From Candidatus Saccharimonadota bacterium (GTDB taxonomy: Bacteria; Patescibacteriota; Saccharimonadia; Saccharimonadales; UBA4665), in contig DAIDIO010000003.1 in NCBI GenBank assembly GCA_027459325.1, positions 1 through 64,000 of the forward strand: DNA of 64,000 nt, given 5' to 3'. Below are positions 53,681 through 62,651 of this stretch, in pieces. The translations under genes were made by a program, and so were the position numbers. The notes beneath the pieces are model-generated. The model did not search any database. It was not told the origin of the DNA and saw only the letters and a list, made by a program, of their open reading frames with translations. Positions within the stretch are counted from its first letter, which is position 1. Each line of letters starts with the position of its first letter.

Positions 53681-54067
53681 TTAAGTCTTACTTGCTACTT
53701 TCTTTGCTGTGCCACCGACGGTTACTTTCTTACCGCGCTTAGTTCGGGCGTTGGTCTTTGTTCGCTGACCGCGTACCGGTAAGTTAGCGGCGTGACGTAC
53801 GCCTCTATAAGCTTTAATGTCCTTAAGTCGTTTAATATTACCGCTGACAACGCGTTGCAATTCACCTTCTACTAGATAGTCGGCATTAATGATGTCCTGG
53901 ATACGGCCAATTTCAGCGTCGTTTAAGTCTTTTACTCTGACGGTTTCATCAATCTTAGCTTTAGCTAGTATATCTTTAGCTGTTTTAGAGCCGATACCGT
54001 GAACATAAGTCAGTGAAACCCAAACTTGCTTCTGGTCGGGGATAGTTACACCGGAAATTCTTGCCAT
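53681..54067 (-). CDS. rpsM: 30S ribosomal protein S13
   Basis: This 128-residue protein has MARISGVTIPDQKQVWVSLTYVHGIGSKTA and AYRGVRHAANLPVRGQRTKTNARTKRG. Family length and motifs are normal. 3 bases from rpmJ. Confidence 0.97.
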   Translation of the reverse strand: MARISGVTIPDQKQVWVSLTYVHGIGSKTAKDILAKAKIDETVRVKDLNDAEIGRIQDIINADYLVEGELQRVVSGNIKRLKDIKAYRGVRHAANLPVRGQRTKTNARTKRGKKVTVGGTAKKVASKT

Positions 54068-54070
54068 ATT

Positions 54071-54187
54071 CTAACCCTGCCTCTGCTTATGCTTAGGTTT
54101 ATTCTTATTGATAACATAAAGACGTCCCTTGCGGCGGACTATCTTATCATCTGGACTTATTTTTTTGATGCTGGCACGCACTTTCAT
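54071..54187 (-). CDS. rpmJ: 50S ribosomal protein L36 (zinc-free form)
   Basis: This 38-codon gene begins at ATG 54187 and ends 3 bases before rps[19 protein letters not shown] and [18 protein letters not shown] match L36, but the Cys-x2-Cys and following Cys/His ligands are replaced (SPDD, INKN). Confidence 0.93.
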   Translation of the reverse strand: MKVRASIKKISPDDKIVRRKGRLYVINKNKPKHKQRQG

Positions 54188-54241
54188 GCGGATCATGCTC
54201 CTTATTTAAAATAGCAATGACACACTGCTTCTAATTAATAA

Positions 54242-54463
54242 TTACCCTTTGCGGTAGGTGATTCTGCCCTTCGTAAGATCGTAAGGGGTCAACTCGACCG
54301 TAACGCTGTCTCCGGGGACGATTCTGATGAAATGTTTCCTCATTCGTCCGGCGACGTGAGCTATAATTTGATGACCGTTCTCAAGTTCTACTTTAAATTG
54401 GGTACCTGGCAACGTTTCAACGATTGTTCCAGATAATTCAATTACTTCCTTGTTTGCAGCCAT
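54242..54463 (-). CDS. infA: Translation initiation factor IF-1
   Basis: This 73-residue OB-fold protein has [49 protein letters not shown] and the end RITYRKG. It opens the alpha-type operon behind its own promoter, with a 5' UTR of about 12 bases. Confidence 0.97.
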   Translation of the reverse strand: MAANKEVIELSGTIVETLPGTQFKVELENGHQIIAHVAGRMRKHFIRIVPGDSVTVELTPYDLTKGRITYRKG

Positions 54464-54481
54464 AAATATAACTAAGGCTCA

Positions 54482-54510
54482 ATTATATCAGTCGCTACAC
54501 CATGTGTAAA
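54482..54510 (-). promoter_or_regulatory. Predicted infA-alpha operon promoter
   Basis: On the minus strand TTTACA (54505-54510) and TATAAT (54482-54487) are 17 bases apart, just upstream of infA. Confidence 0.75.
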
Positions 54511-54571
54511 GAGTTTTTTCTCTATAACACGAGAAAAGTGCAGTTCAATGTAACTAAAAGTATACGCTCTC

Positions 54572-55129
54572 TCAAGTATTCATGTCAATAATCTGCTCAA
54601 CGCCTACTCTCATCAGATTAGACTGAAACGCCTGAAGGCTATCTGGTTTACCGGGCAATAGTGGCAGGAAATCATCCATCTCTTCATTCCTCCATCCATC
54701 AGTGAAAGCTAAATTGCCGAGTGAATTAACCATATGATCTGTCAATGTGCGCTGCTTAAGTATTTCTTTTTTACTGTTAAACACAGGTATGCCTGAGTTT
54801 AAAAAGCCCGTTACAAATCTAGTCTTATCTTGAACAGGTAAGAATGGTTTGAACTCTTGAGTCGATAAGCGACCCCCCAGGGATATATCAAGATCCGGAT
54901 TTAAATTTAAGCCTGAGACCTCTTTCGGATGACGAATCTTAATAACCGCTACGTTATACAGTCTGGATAGAGCTAAGCTATGATCAAACAAGTACCCGCT
55001 TAACAATCGGCGTTCCATCTGATCCGGATCAAAAGTGTCTGTGTGCACTTTATTGTTACGAACTGACACAAGTCCGGCTCTCTCGACATATCCATTACTT
55101 AATATTTCTGCTTTGAAACTTTTCTTCAT
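54572..55129 (-). CDS. Unknown protein encoded between secY and infA
   Basis: This 185-residue soluble protein has mixed alpha/beta character (FKAEILSNGYVERAGLVSVRNN; FTDGWRNEEMDDFLPLLPG). No family is recognised. In most bacteria adk and map fill this slot, and neither is in the window. A GATACTTGC sequence appears twice (28 bases apart) before its start. It lies 39 bases after secY. Confidence 0.6.
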   Translation of the reverse strand: MKKSFKAEILSNGYVERAGLVSVRNNKVHTDTFDPDQMERRLLSGYLFDHSLALSRLYNVAVIKIRHPKEVSGLNLNPDLDISLGGRLSTQEFKPFLPVQDKTRFVTGFLNSGIPVFNSKKEILKQRTLTDHMVNSLGNLAFTDGWRNEEMDDFLPLLPGKPDSLQAFQSNLMRVGVEQIIDMNT

Positions 55130-55168
55130 AAAAGCAAGTATCCCTTAAGTACTATGCAATTGCAAGTA

Positions 55169-56683
55169 TCAGCTTTTTGACGCTTTCTTAGCTCTTTTTG
55201 GGACTTTAGAAGTGAACCTTCTAATGAATCTAGGTTTTGGATTAAGCGTATCATTTAGCTCGTTATCGGAGAAAAACTCTGGCTGAGAATATTGATCATA
55301 GGTTACCATCAGAGCTCTTGACTCGACTGCCCGTAAGGTTTGTAGGGCTACAGAAACCAAGATTAACACGCTGGTGCCACCGATCGTTATGCTGACGTTA
55401 ACAAATATCTGGGCAATGATTGGAATTATTGCAAGTATGCCAAGACTAAAAGCCCCGAACAAAGTCAGCCGATTAATTATGCGAGATAAATACTTCTCGG
55501 TCTGCTCACCACCTCTTACTCCTTCAATGAAGCCACCTTGTTTATGAAGGTTTTCGGCTATTTCTTTGGAGTTGAAGGTGACGCCGGTATAAAAGAAGGT
55601 GAAGACAAATACCAGTAGGAAATAAACTACCGGATAGATGTAGGCTTTAATGCCTTCGGTTGCGAAAGTTGTAGCTGAGGGGTTTTGGAACCAGCTTACT
55701 AGCGTAGTCCCGATGCTGGCTATACTGTGATTATGACTGCCTTGCATGAGCTGACCGGCAAAAGACGGCACACTTAAAAATGCCACGGCAAAGATTATCG
55801 GGATAACGCCAGCCGCTATCAGCTTGACCGGCAGTGTCGTAGTGATACCGCCGTACGTACGGTTTCCCTGCACTCTCTTAGCATAATTTATAGTTAGGTT
55901 CCTGGCAGCCTCGTTAAGCATGACCACCACCCACGTAATACCAATACCGACAAACAATGTTACTAGACCAAATATCAGCTGCTGATGATTGATAGGCAAC
56001 TTAACGCCGAACCACTTCATGTGATGACCCTTAGGAACCAGGGCTTTATATATTTGTCCAATATTAGATGGCAGACGGCTGACAATACCAACAGTAATAA
56101 GTAGCGAAATACCATTGCCTATACCTTGTTCTGTTGCTAGTTCTCCTAGCCACATTAGTAACATCGATCCACCAGTTAAAGCCGAGACCATAACTACCCA
56201 TTGCATGAGAGATGCGTGAGCGGTAATATCGCCGACCCCGCCAATACTTTGTGCAGCTGTACGGATTAAATAAATTGATCCAATTGATTGAATAATAGCC
56301 AATGGGAAAGTTAGCATGCGGGTGTATTGGTTGATCTTCTTCTGACCGAATTCACCTTCTTTATGCAGAGCCTCAAGTTGCGGTATGGCTTTAGTTAACA
56401 GCTGCATAATAATAGAGGCGTTTATATACGGCCCCATACCAGCTATTAGAATTGAGAAGTTCGCAAGTGCGCCACCGGAGAGAACGTTAATGTAGCTCAG
56501 TAACTGCGGTGAGGAACTGGAATTAAAAAGATTAGTAAGAACTTGTCTAAGGGTTTGAGAATCACCTAATGGTACTGGTAATTGAGCAAGAACACGAAAA
56601 ACAATTAATATACCGATAACCGCAAAGATGCGCTTGCGCATATCGGCGTGGCCTATTGATCGTCCAATTATTTTCCAGTTCAT
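55169..56683 (-). CDS. secY: Preprotein translocase subunit SecY
   Basis: This 504-residue polytopic protein has about ten transmembrane helices. It has the SecY signatures LNVLSGGALANFSILIAGMGPYINASIIMQLL and TPFGISNGISLLI-like EQGIGNGISLLITVGI, plus YTGVTFNSKEIAENLHKQGGFI. It forms the protein-conducting channel with SecE. It follows rplO in the spc operon. Confidence 0.97.
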   Translation of the reverse strand: MNWKIIGRSIGHADMRKRIFAVIGILIVFRVLAQLPVPLGDSQTLRQVLTNLFNSSSSPQLLSYINVLSGGALANFSILIAGMGPYINASIIMQLLTKAIPQLEALHKEGEFGQKKINQYTRMLTFPLAIIQSIGSIYLIRTAAQSIGGVGDITAHASLMQWVVMVSALTGGSMLLMWLGELATEQGIGNGISLLITVGIVSRLPSNIGQIYKALVPKGHHMKWFGVKLPINHQQLIFGLVTLFVGIGITWVVVMLNEAARNLTINYAKRVQGNRTYGGITTTLPVKLIAAGVIPIIFAVAFLSVPSFAGQLMQGSHNHSIASIGTTLVSWFQNPSATTFATEGIKAYIYPVVYFLLVFVFTFFYTGVTFNSKEIAENLHKQGGFIEGVRGGEQTEKYLSRIINRLTLFGAFSLGILAIIPIIAQIFVNVSITIGGTSVLILVSVALQTLRAVESRALMVTYDQYSQPEFFSDNELNDTLNPKPRFIRRFTSKVPKRAKKASKS

Positions 56684-56714
56684 CTGCTAGATTTGTCTCT
56701 TTAGCTTATTGTTC

Positions 56715-56752
56715 AGTGTCTATTAAACCATAAACGCTGGTTATAAGACACT
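56715..56752 (-). promoter_or_regulatory. Stable hairpin in the rplO-secY interval
   Basis: On the minus strand AGTGTCT/AGACACT (56746-56752 and 56715-56721) closes an element with an inner AACCA/TGGTT stem. No T run follows, so it is more likely an mRNA stability or processing element than a terminator. Confidence 0.5.
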
Positions 56753-56782
56753 ACCCTCTTAAGTTTTTAAATATGCCTATTC

Positions 56783-57253
56783 TTAGGCTGAAGCTTTTTG
56801 CTTTTTGCTAGCCTCACGTTGCAGACGTGCAACCTTCGTGAAACTACCGCCTTTTTCTTCCAAAAGCGCGACAGCCGATTGACTAGCCGCCGGTAAACTA
56901 ACATCTACTTTTGCGGTCAGCTCACCTTTTACAAGCAATTTGATACTGTCGTACTTACTTGAAACTAGACCTGCCTTTTCTAGTGTAGTGGCATCGACTT
57001 TGGAAAAATCGTTAAGCTGCCCAGTGAAAACATTAACATGTTTTGGCTTGTGTCTTTTAAAACCAGGCAGTTTGGGGAGTTTTTGCATCAGCGGGTTAGA
57101 GCCACCAGCAAATCCCGGCTTTTTTGATGATCCGGTTCTAGCTCCTTGCCCTTTAGTTCCGCGTCCCGCTGTCTTACCTTGGCCGGCAGCTATTCCGCGT
57201 CCGACCCGAGTAGTCTTTCTTGTTGATTTAACCTTTAGTTCGTTATACTTCAT
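56783..57253 (-). CDS. rplO: 50S ribosomal protein L15
   Basis: This 156-residue protein has KSTRKTTRVGRGIAAGQGKTAGRGTKGQG and PGFAGGSNPLMQKLPKLPGFK. It follows rpsE directly: rpmD (L30), usually between them, is missing, as in CPR genomes. Confidence 0.97.
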   Translation of the reverse strand: MKYNELKVKSTRKTTRVGRGIAAGQGKTAGRGTKGQGARTGSSKKPGFAGGSNPLMQKLPKLPGFKRHKPKHVNVFTGQLNDFSKVDATTLEKAGLVSSKYDSIKLLVKGELTAKVDVSLPAASQSAVALLEEKGGSFTKVARLQREASKKQKASA

Positions 57254-57262
57254 ATTTCTTCC

Positions 57263-57814
57263 TTACTTTGCCACTTTCTTGGTAGATTTGGCAGCGGCTT
57301 TGGGCTTAGCTGTGACCCAGTTTTTAGCCGGCACTAAGCTGTCTAAGGCCTTAATAGTGGCATAAGATGTGTTAGTCTTATTGCTTGAACCTAGAGATTT
57401 ACTTAGAGCATTGCTGACACCGGCAATTTCTAAGATGGTTCTCACCACACCGCCGGCTATTAGTCCGGTACCGGAACTAGCCGGTTTGATTAATATGTGA
57501 GCGCCAGCAACTTTAGCTTCAGCCTCATGAGGCAAGGTTCCCTTATACAAAGAGACATTTATCATATTCTTTTTAGCTACATCAACGGCCTTAGTAACGG
57601 CAGCGGTAACATCTGAACCTTTGGCGGAGCCGATACCTACCTTACCCTTACGGTCACCAACTACGACAAGAGCGCGGAACCTAAAACGTCGTCCACCTTT
57701 AACAACACGGGCAACACGGTCAATGTGCAGAGTCTGTTCTTCAAACTGCTTTTCTTCATTTAGACCAATGTCTTGCCGCTTCGAGGAACGACTAGCTGTG
57801 TTAGTGTCTGCCAT
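57263..57814 (-). CDS. rpsE: 30S ribosomal protein S5
   Basis: This 183-residue protein has the S5 dsRBD (HIDRVARVVKGGRRFRFRALVVVGD) and GTGLIAGGVVRTILEIAGV. The C-terminus has a Lys/Ala-rich tail. It lies 9 bases before rplO. Confidence 0.97.
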   Translation of the reverse strand: MADTNTASRSSKRQDIGLNEEKQFEEQTLHIDRVARVVKGGRRFRFRALVVVGDRKGKVGIGSAKGSDVTAAVTKAVDVAKKNMINVSLYKGTLPHEAEAKVAGAHILIKPASSGTGLIAGGVVRTILEIAGVSNALSKSLGSSNKTNTSYATIKALDSLVPAKNWVTAKPKAAAKSTKKVAK

Positions 57815-57816
57815 AG

Positions 57817-58176
57817 TTAAAACTCCAATCCTTCTTTTCTAGCCGCATCTGCTAAGGCTGCAACGCGTCCGTGATATAACTTACCGTTCCTGTCAAATAC
57901 AACGCTTTTAATTTTCTTAGCCTTGGCTGCCTTGGCAATTTCGCTGCCGACCCAGGTGGCCTTGTCGGTTAGACTGCCACTAACAGTCTTTTTGCCAACA
58001 CTTGTTACATACGCAATTGTGGTTTGTTTGCTATCGTCAATCAGCTGCGCTGATACATGCTGCAGACTAATTGATACGCTCAGTCTGGGTCGCACGCTAG
58101 TACCCGTTATCCGGCTTCTGATACGCTTTTTGCGCTGAGTGCGCATTGATGCTTTCTTGATTAGATCCTTACTCAT
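57817..58176 (-). CDS. rplR: 50S ribosomal protein L18
   Basis: This 119-residue protein has RIRSRITGTSVRPRLSVSISLQHVSAQLIDD and VVFDRNGKLYHGRVAALADAARKEGL. It binds 5S rRNA. Confidence 0.97.
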   Translation of the reverse strand: MSKDLIKKASMRTQRKKRIRSRITGTSVRPRLSVSISLQHVSAQLIDDSKQTTIAYVTSVGKKTVSGSLTDKATWVGSEIAKAAKAKKIKSVVFDRNGKLYHGRVAALADAARKEGLEF

Positions 58177-58178
58177 GA

Positions 58179-58718
58179 TTATTTATCCTTCCCGCTCTTA
58201 CCGCTCTTACGCAGGATTCGTTCACCTTCGTATTTAATACCCTTACCCTTATATGGTTCGGGCTTCTTAAGCGCTCTGATTTCTGCAGCTACCTGTCCTA
58301 CCTGCTGCTTGTCAATGCCAGAAACAGTAATATTATTTTGCTCTACCGATACGGTTATGCCTTGCGGTACCTTATATACGACCGGGTGAGAAAAACCTAA
58401 GTTCATCTGGAGATCTGTTCCGGCCATAGCTACGCGGTAACCAACGCCGTTTACTTCCAGCTTCTTAGAAAAGCCAGTACTTACACCTACCACCATGTTA
58501 TTAACGAGTGCTCTTGTCAGGCCATGTTTAGCCCGTTGCTCAGCCTCATCATTAGCTCTTTTAATAAGTAGCTGATTTTCTTGTTGCTCGACGCTAATAC
58601 CAGTTAGTATAGGTGTCTTTAGTGACCCTTTGGAACCGGCAACGGTAACAAAAGAATCGTCGACAGTGATTGTCACACCGCTAGGTATATCGATCGGTAG
58701 TTTTCCTATTCGACTCAT
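58179..58718 (-). CDS. rplF: 50S ribosomal protein L6
   Basis: This 179-residue protein has MSRIGKLPIDIPSGVTITVDDSFVTVAGSKG and KPEPYKGKGIKYEGERILRK, the L6 signature near the C-terminus. It starts 15 bases after the unknown gene at 58733. Confidence 0.97.
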   Translation of the reverse strand: MSRIGKLPIDIPSGVTITVDDSFVTVAGSKGSLKTPILTGISVEQQENQLLIKRANDEAEQRAKHGLTRALVNNMVVGVSTGFSKKLEVNGVGYRVAMAGTDLQMNLGFSHPVVYKVPQGITVSVEQNNITVSGIDKQQVGQVAAEIRALKKPEPYKGKGIKYEGERILRKSGKSGKDK

Positions 58719-58732
58719 ATCTTATTCCTTTC

Positions 58733-59053
58733 TTAATAATCCTCTGAATTTAAGTTCTCTAAATCTTGGCGAACAAAATCTCGACCTCTTTGAAATCCAG
58801 TTTCAAAAGGTCCTACTATATCTGGGTGCATATTGGATGTTAAACTTGCGAGAGCTTTGGCAGCGCCTGCGTCACCATATGCACTTTGAGCTTCTATACC
58901 ACACGAGCATGCTTTAGCAAGAACGTTTAATACAAAAGAACTAGTTGTACTTTCGCTATTTTCGAAGTCGTTCATAGAAGCTTCGATACTTAACCTAGCG
59001 TATTCCGACAATTTTACTGTAGCTGCCTCGCCTGGTATCTCTGCAATAATCAT
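58733..59053 (-). CDS. Unknown protein encoded between rpsH and rplF
   Basis: This 106-residue protein is acidic and helical (LSIEASMNDFENSESTTSSF; CGIEAQSAYGDAGAAKALASL; TGFQRGRDFVRQDL), with two Cys in AKACSCG. No family is recognised. It lies 12 bases after rpsH and 15 before rplF, splitting a near-universal pair. An AAGG site precedes the start. Confidence 0.65.
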   Translation of the reverse strand: MIIAEIPGEAATVKLSEYARLSIEASMNDFENSESTTSSFVLNVLAKACSCGIEAQSAYGDAGAAKALASLTSNMHPDIVGPFETGFQRGRDFVRQDLENLNSEDY

Positions 59054-59065
59054 CCTTAGCCTGCC

Positions 59066-59467
59066 TTAATAAACCTTACAAATTAATTCACCGCCAACGT
59101 GCTCGCTCTTGGCTTTATCACCGGTCATGAGACCTTTGGATGTAGACAGAATTACTAAACCACGGCCTCGCTTAACGGTTGGGATTTCCTGAGAGCTTAC
59201 ATAGTAACGCCTGCCAGGTTTGCTAACACGAACTATTTCAGTGATTCGCGGATTACTGTTCTCGTCATTAATCTTAACCGTCAGCAACTTACCAATCTGA
59301 GCATCTGATACAGATACATCATCAATAAAATTACTGTCTTTCAGTAAATTAGCAACTGATTCCTTGATATTGCTGTGCGGTAAAACTACCTCGCTCTTCC
59401 GTACGTTTATGGCGTTACGAATACGAGTTAGCATATCGGCGATGGGGTCTGTTGAAGTTGTACTCAT
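59066..59467 (-). CDS. rpsH: 30S ribosomal protein S8
   Basis: This 133-residue protein has DPIADMLTRIRNAINVRKSEVVLPHSNIKESVANLL and RGRGLVILSTSKGLMTGDKAKSEHVGGELICKVY. It follows rpsN. Confidence 0.97.
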   Translation of the reverse strand: MSTTSTDPIADMLTRIRNAINVRKSEVVLPHSNIKESVANLLKDSNFIDDVSVSDAQIGKLLTVKINDENSNPRITEIVRVSKPGRRYYVSSQEIPTVKRGRGLVILSTSKGLMTGDKAKSEHVGGELICKVY

Positions 59468-59480
59468 AGATATATCCTTT

Positions 59481-59750
59481 CTACCAACTCGATTTGGTTA
59501 CGCCTGGGATTTCTCCCTTAGATGCATGCTCACGGAAACTAATACGGGACAGCCCAAACTGCCGCATATAGCCACGTGGACGGCCGGTTTCAATACAACG
59601 GTTAGTTCGCCTTGTTGGGCTGGAATTCCGGGGAAGTTTAGCTAAACCTTCCTGGTCACCGAGACGTTTAAGCTCAGCCCGCTTATCTGCGTAGCGGTCA
59701 ATCATCTTAATCCGTTTGCTGTCTCTAGCGATAATTGATTTCTTAGCCAT
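59481..59750 (-). CDS. rpsN: 30S ribosomal protein S14 (zinc-free form)
   Basis: This 89-residue protein has [19 protein letters not shown] and [32 protein letters not shown]. This is the longer, zinc-independent version with a single Cys. It overlaps rplE by one base. Confidence 0.96.
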   Translation of the reverse strand: MAKKSIIARDSKRIKMIDRYADKRAELKRLGDQEGLAKLPRNSSPTRRTNRCIETGRPRGYMRQFGLSRISFREHASKGEIPGVTKSSW

Positions 59751-60343
59751 TATTTAGTCTCCTTTACAAATGGAATGCCAAACTTCTCAAGTAATGCTCT
59801 GGCATGATCCTTATCTTTTGCTCGAATTACAAATATTACCTGCAAGCCGTGCGCCAAGCTAGTTTCTTCAAATGACAGTTCAGGGAAAACTGACTGATCA
59901 GTAAAGCCAATGGCATAATTGCCCTGGCGGTCAAACGCCTTAGCGCTAACTCCATGAAAGTCGCGTAGCCGAGGAATAACCAGATTGATTAATCTATCGG
60001 CAAATTCATACATGCGTTCGTCGCGTAAGGTTACCTTTAATCCGATCTTGTTACCTTCCCGAAGTTTAAAGGAGGCGATTGAGTTCCTGGCGGTAGTCTG
60101 AATTGGTTGCTGGCCGGTTATCTTTCTAAGGGTATTAGTAGCGACTTCCATCAATCGTTTGTCGTCCTTACCTCTTCCAAGACCGCTATTTACGACAATT
60201 TTTTGTAGTCGTGGCACGTCGTGGGGATTAGTAAGGTTGAGCTCGCTCATCAGCTCCTTAACGATCACGTCGTTATACTGTGCCTTCAAACGAGGCAAAA
60301 CTTTTGCTGTTTTTGCTTTTTTAGTTGCAGTTGCTTCAGCCAT
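59750..60343 (-). CDS. rplE: 50S ribosomal protein L5
   Basis: This 197-residue protein has [28 protein letters not shown] and [36 protein letters not shown]. It binds 5S rRNA. It has a short basic N-terminal extension. Confidence 0.97.
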   Translation of the reverse strand: MAEATATKKAKTAKVLPRLKAQYNDVIVKELMSELNLTNPHDVPRLQKIVVNSGLGRGKDDKRLMEVATNTLRKITGQQPIQTTARNSIASFKLREGNKIGLKVTLRDERMYEFADRLINLVIPRLRDFHGVSAKAFDRQGNYAIGFTDQSVFPELSFEETSLAHGLQVIFVIRAKDKDHARALLEKFGIPFVKETK

Positions 60344-60693
60344 TATTTGCCTCCTTTATCGGTGCTTACTTCTTTAACAGCTTTACCGCTGGATTTATAG
60401 ACACGGCTCTTCTTGCCGTCTTTGTCGATTGAATAACCAATTCTGGTAGGATTCTTAGTGACAGGCTCTACTAGACCGACTTTGCTAACCCAGATCGGCT
60501 TGGTAATCTCTACGATGCCTCCTTGAGGTTTTATCTCAGTTGGTTTGATATGCTTTTTAACGACGTTAATGCCTTCTACGGTAACTTTATTGTCTTTAGG
60601 GTGAGTAGCAGTGACTTTTCCAGTCTTACCCTTATATTTGCCTGATCGGACAACTACTAAATCGCCTTTCTTAAGCTTGATCTTGTAAGTCAT
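60343..60693 (-). CDS. rplX: 50S ribosomal protein L24
   Basis: This 116-residue protein has the KOW motif KLKKGDLVVVRSGKYKGKTGKVTA and VVKKHIKPTEIKPQGGIVEI. Starts and stops overlap its neighbours by one base each. Confidence 0.97.
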   Translation of the reverse strand: MTYKIKLKKGDLVVVRSGKYKGKTGKVTATHPKDNKVTVEGINVVKKHIKPTEIKPQGGIVEITKPIWVSKVGLVEPVTKNPTRIGYSIDKDGKKSRVYKSSGKAVKEVSTDKGGK

Positions 60694-61061
60694 TAGAGTA
60701 CCTCCGGCGCTAGTGAGATAATCGAAGAATATCCGTACTCTCTTAATTCCCTGGGCACTGGACCGAAAATACGAGTTCCCCTAGGCTGCTTGTTATCATC
60801 AATGATTACGGCTGCATTATCGTCAAACTTGATGGTCGATCCGTCTTTTCGCCTAATTTGATTACGCGTTCTAACTACCACTGCCTTAACTACAGTCTTC
60901 TTCTTAACCGTGCCATTAGGAGCGGCTTCTTTAACAGTGGCTACAATAATATCTCCAACATTAGCGTAACGTCGCCGAGTACCACCTAGTACACGGATGC
61001 AAAGTATTTCTTTTGCTCCGCTATTATCGGTTACGTTCAGTCGCGTTTCTTGCTGTATCAT
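60693..61061 (-). CDS. rplN: 50S ribosomal protein L14
   Basis: This 122-residue protein has [27 protein letters not shown] and [31 protein letters not shown]-like [17 protein letters not shown]. One of the best conserved ribosomal proteins, normal here. Confidence 0.97.
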   Translation of the reverse strand: MIQQETRLNVTDNSGAKEILCIRVLGGTRRRYANVGDIIVATVKEAAPNGTVKKKTVVKAVVVRTRNQIRRKDGSTIKFDDNAAVIIDDNKQPRGTRIFGPVPRELREYGYSSIISLAPEVL

Positions 61062-61402
61062 TTGGCAGCCTCCTTGGGGGCTACTTTCTCGTCATCTTTC
61101 TTTCTTGAAGCAGCCTTACCTGTATCTTCGCTTTTACTGACGGCCAGTGAATCCTCTCGAAGCGATGGCTTCTCAATTATTTTGGTCAGAGTGAAATGCT
61201 TGCGCCTACTTAAGGGGCGGCATTCAGTAATTTCTACTTTATCTCCAACTTCAGCCTCATTCTTTTCGTCATGAGCCATAAACTTAGTAGTGACCGTATA
61301 TTGCTTACGGTACAATGGGTGGGTTTTGCGGGTTTGGGTGGTAATAACAATTGTCTTATCGGCTTTAGCTGACGAGACAACACCAATTATATTCTTAGCC
61401 AT
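61058..61402 (-). CDS. rpsQ: 30S ribosomal protein S17 with C-terminal extension
   Basis: In this 114-residue protein the core ([65 protein letters not shown]) is S17. About 30 extra charged residues follow (typical length is 80-90). It overlaps rplN by 4 bases. Confidence 0.96.
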   Translation of the reverse strand: MAKNIIGVVSSAKADKTIVITTQTRKTHPLYRKQYTVTTKFMAHDEKNEAEVGDKVEITECRPLSRRKHFTLTKIIEKPSLREDSLAVSKSEDTGKAASRKKDDEKVAPKEAAK

Positions 61403-61403
61403 A

Positions 61404-61604
61404 TTATTTGGCCTCCTTTACTAAAGCCTCTGAAAGCACTGTGTTCATTCTGGCGAGATCCTTACGCTTGTTGCGAATGACCCTAACGTTATCTAATTCG
61501 CCTAAAGTCAGTCGTCTCTTTAGCTCGGCGATTTCTTCACGAAGCTTAACGGTTTCACTGGTTAACTGTTTGGTGTCTAGTTTTCGGATTTCAGCTATTT
61601 TCAT
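61404..61604 (-). CDS. rpmC: 50S ribosomal protein L29
   Basis: This 66-residue helical hairpin has MKIAEIRKLDTKQLTSETVKLREEIAELKRRLTLGEL and RNKRKDLARMNTVLSE. It sits beside the tunnel exit in the ribosome. 1 base from rplP. Confidence 0.96.
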   Translation of the reverse strand: MKIAEIRKLDTKQLTSETVKLREEIAELKRRLTLGELDNVRVIRNKRKDLARMNTVLSEALVKEAK

Positions 61605-61605
61605 C

Positions 61606-62019
61606 TTAGCCCTCCTCTTTCACTAGAAATTTAGTCTTGATAGGTAGCTTGTTAGCGGCTAAACGCATAGCCTCACGGGCGGTTTCTTCACTAACACCTT
61701 GCATTTCGAAAAGTATGGTGCCGGGTTTGACTTTAGCAACATAGAATTCCGGGCTGCCTTTACCGCTACCCATCTTAACGTCTTGTGGTTTGCGGGTAAC
61801 TGGAGTGTGAGGGAATATGCGAATCCAGATTTTACCACCACGCTTAATATAACGAGTCATAGCCTGACGGGCGGCTTCTATCTGACGAGCAGTGATACGC
61901 TCATGGTCTTGAGCCTGCAGCGCGTAGTCGCCATACGCAATATAGTTGCCGCTTGTAGCTACGCCACGAATCCGTCCCTTTCTAACCTTGCGGTGTTTTT
62001 GCCTCTTAGGAAGTAACAT
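61606..62019 (-). CDS. rplP: 50S ribosomal protein L16
   Basis: This 137-residue protein starts [19 protein letters not shown] (start at 62019, not the upstream in-frame ATG at 62058). It has [37 protein letters not shown] and [18 protein letters not shown]. Confidence 0.97.
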   Translation of the reverse strand: MLLPKRQKHRKVRKGRIRGVATSGNYIAYGDYALQAQDHERITARQIEAARQAMTRYIKRGGKIWIRIFPHTPVTRKPQDVKMGSGKGSPEFYVAKVKPGTILFEMQGVSEETAREAMRLAANKLPIKTKFLVKEEG

Positions 62020-62023
62020 GACT

Positions 62024-62650
62024 TTACGCCTCCCCCTTATAGATCCAAACTTTAACACCTATGATACCGGCTACAGTCTTGGCATGTATTTGCGCATAAT
62101 CTATATCAGCCCGGATGGTATGAAGCGGGACTGATCCAGCCACTTCTTTTTCGCGGCGACTCATTTCAGCACCATTAAGTCTTCCTGATACTTCGATTCT
62201 GACTCCCTTGGCACCGGCCCGCATAGTACTGGCTGCAGCCGATTTAATAGCTCGTCGGAAACTAATTCGGCGCTCTAGCTGATGGGCGATATTCTCGGCA
62301 ACTAACTTAGCATAAAGGTCGGGCTTTTTAACTTCTTCAATGTTAACACGGACGGGCACGCCGTAAATTTTTTCAATCTGATCTTTAATTTCAGTTGCAC
62401 CGGTTCCGCCTCGGCCAATTACCACACCGGCTTTCGCAGTGGCAATCGTAACAGTGACCAGATTAGCTGTCCGGGCTATTTCCACCCGATTAACAGCAGC
62501 TCTAGAACCTAGCTTCTTGTCCAGGTATCGTCTAGTCTCCAGATCTTCTTTAAGTGACTTAGCATAATCTCGTTTTGCAACAAACCATTTACTGCGCCAA
62601 TCTTTATTGACCTGGAGGCGCATGCTGACTGGACTTACTTTTTGACCCAT
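62024..62650 (-). CDS. rpsC: 30S ribosomal protein S3
   Basis: In this 208-residue protein the start [12 protein letters not shown] at 62650 has an AAGGAGG site. Then the KH domain ([17 protein letters not shown]) and [32 protein letters not shown] frame extension upstream overlaps rplV and is rejected. Confidence 0.97.
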   Translation of the reverse strand: MGQKVSPVSMRLQVNKDWRSKWFVAKRDYAKSLKEDLETRRYLDKKLGSRAAVNRVEIARTANLVTVTIATAKAGVVIGRGGTGATEIKDQIEKIYGVPVRVNIEEVKKPDLYAKLVAENIAHQLERRISFRRAIKSAAASTMRAGAKGVRIEVSGRLNGAEMSRREKEVAGSVPLHTIRADIDYAQIHAKTVAGIIGVKVWIYKGEA

Positions 62651-62651
62651 A

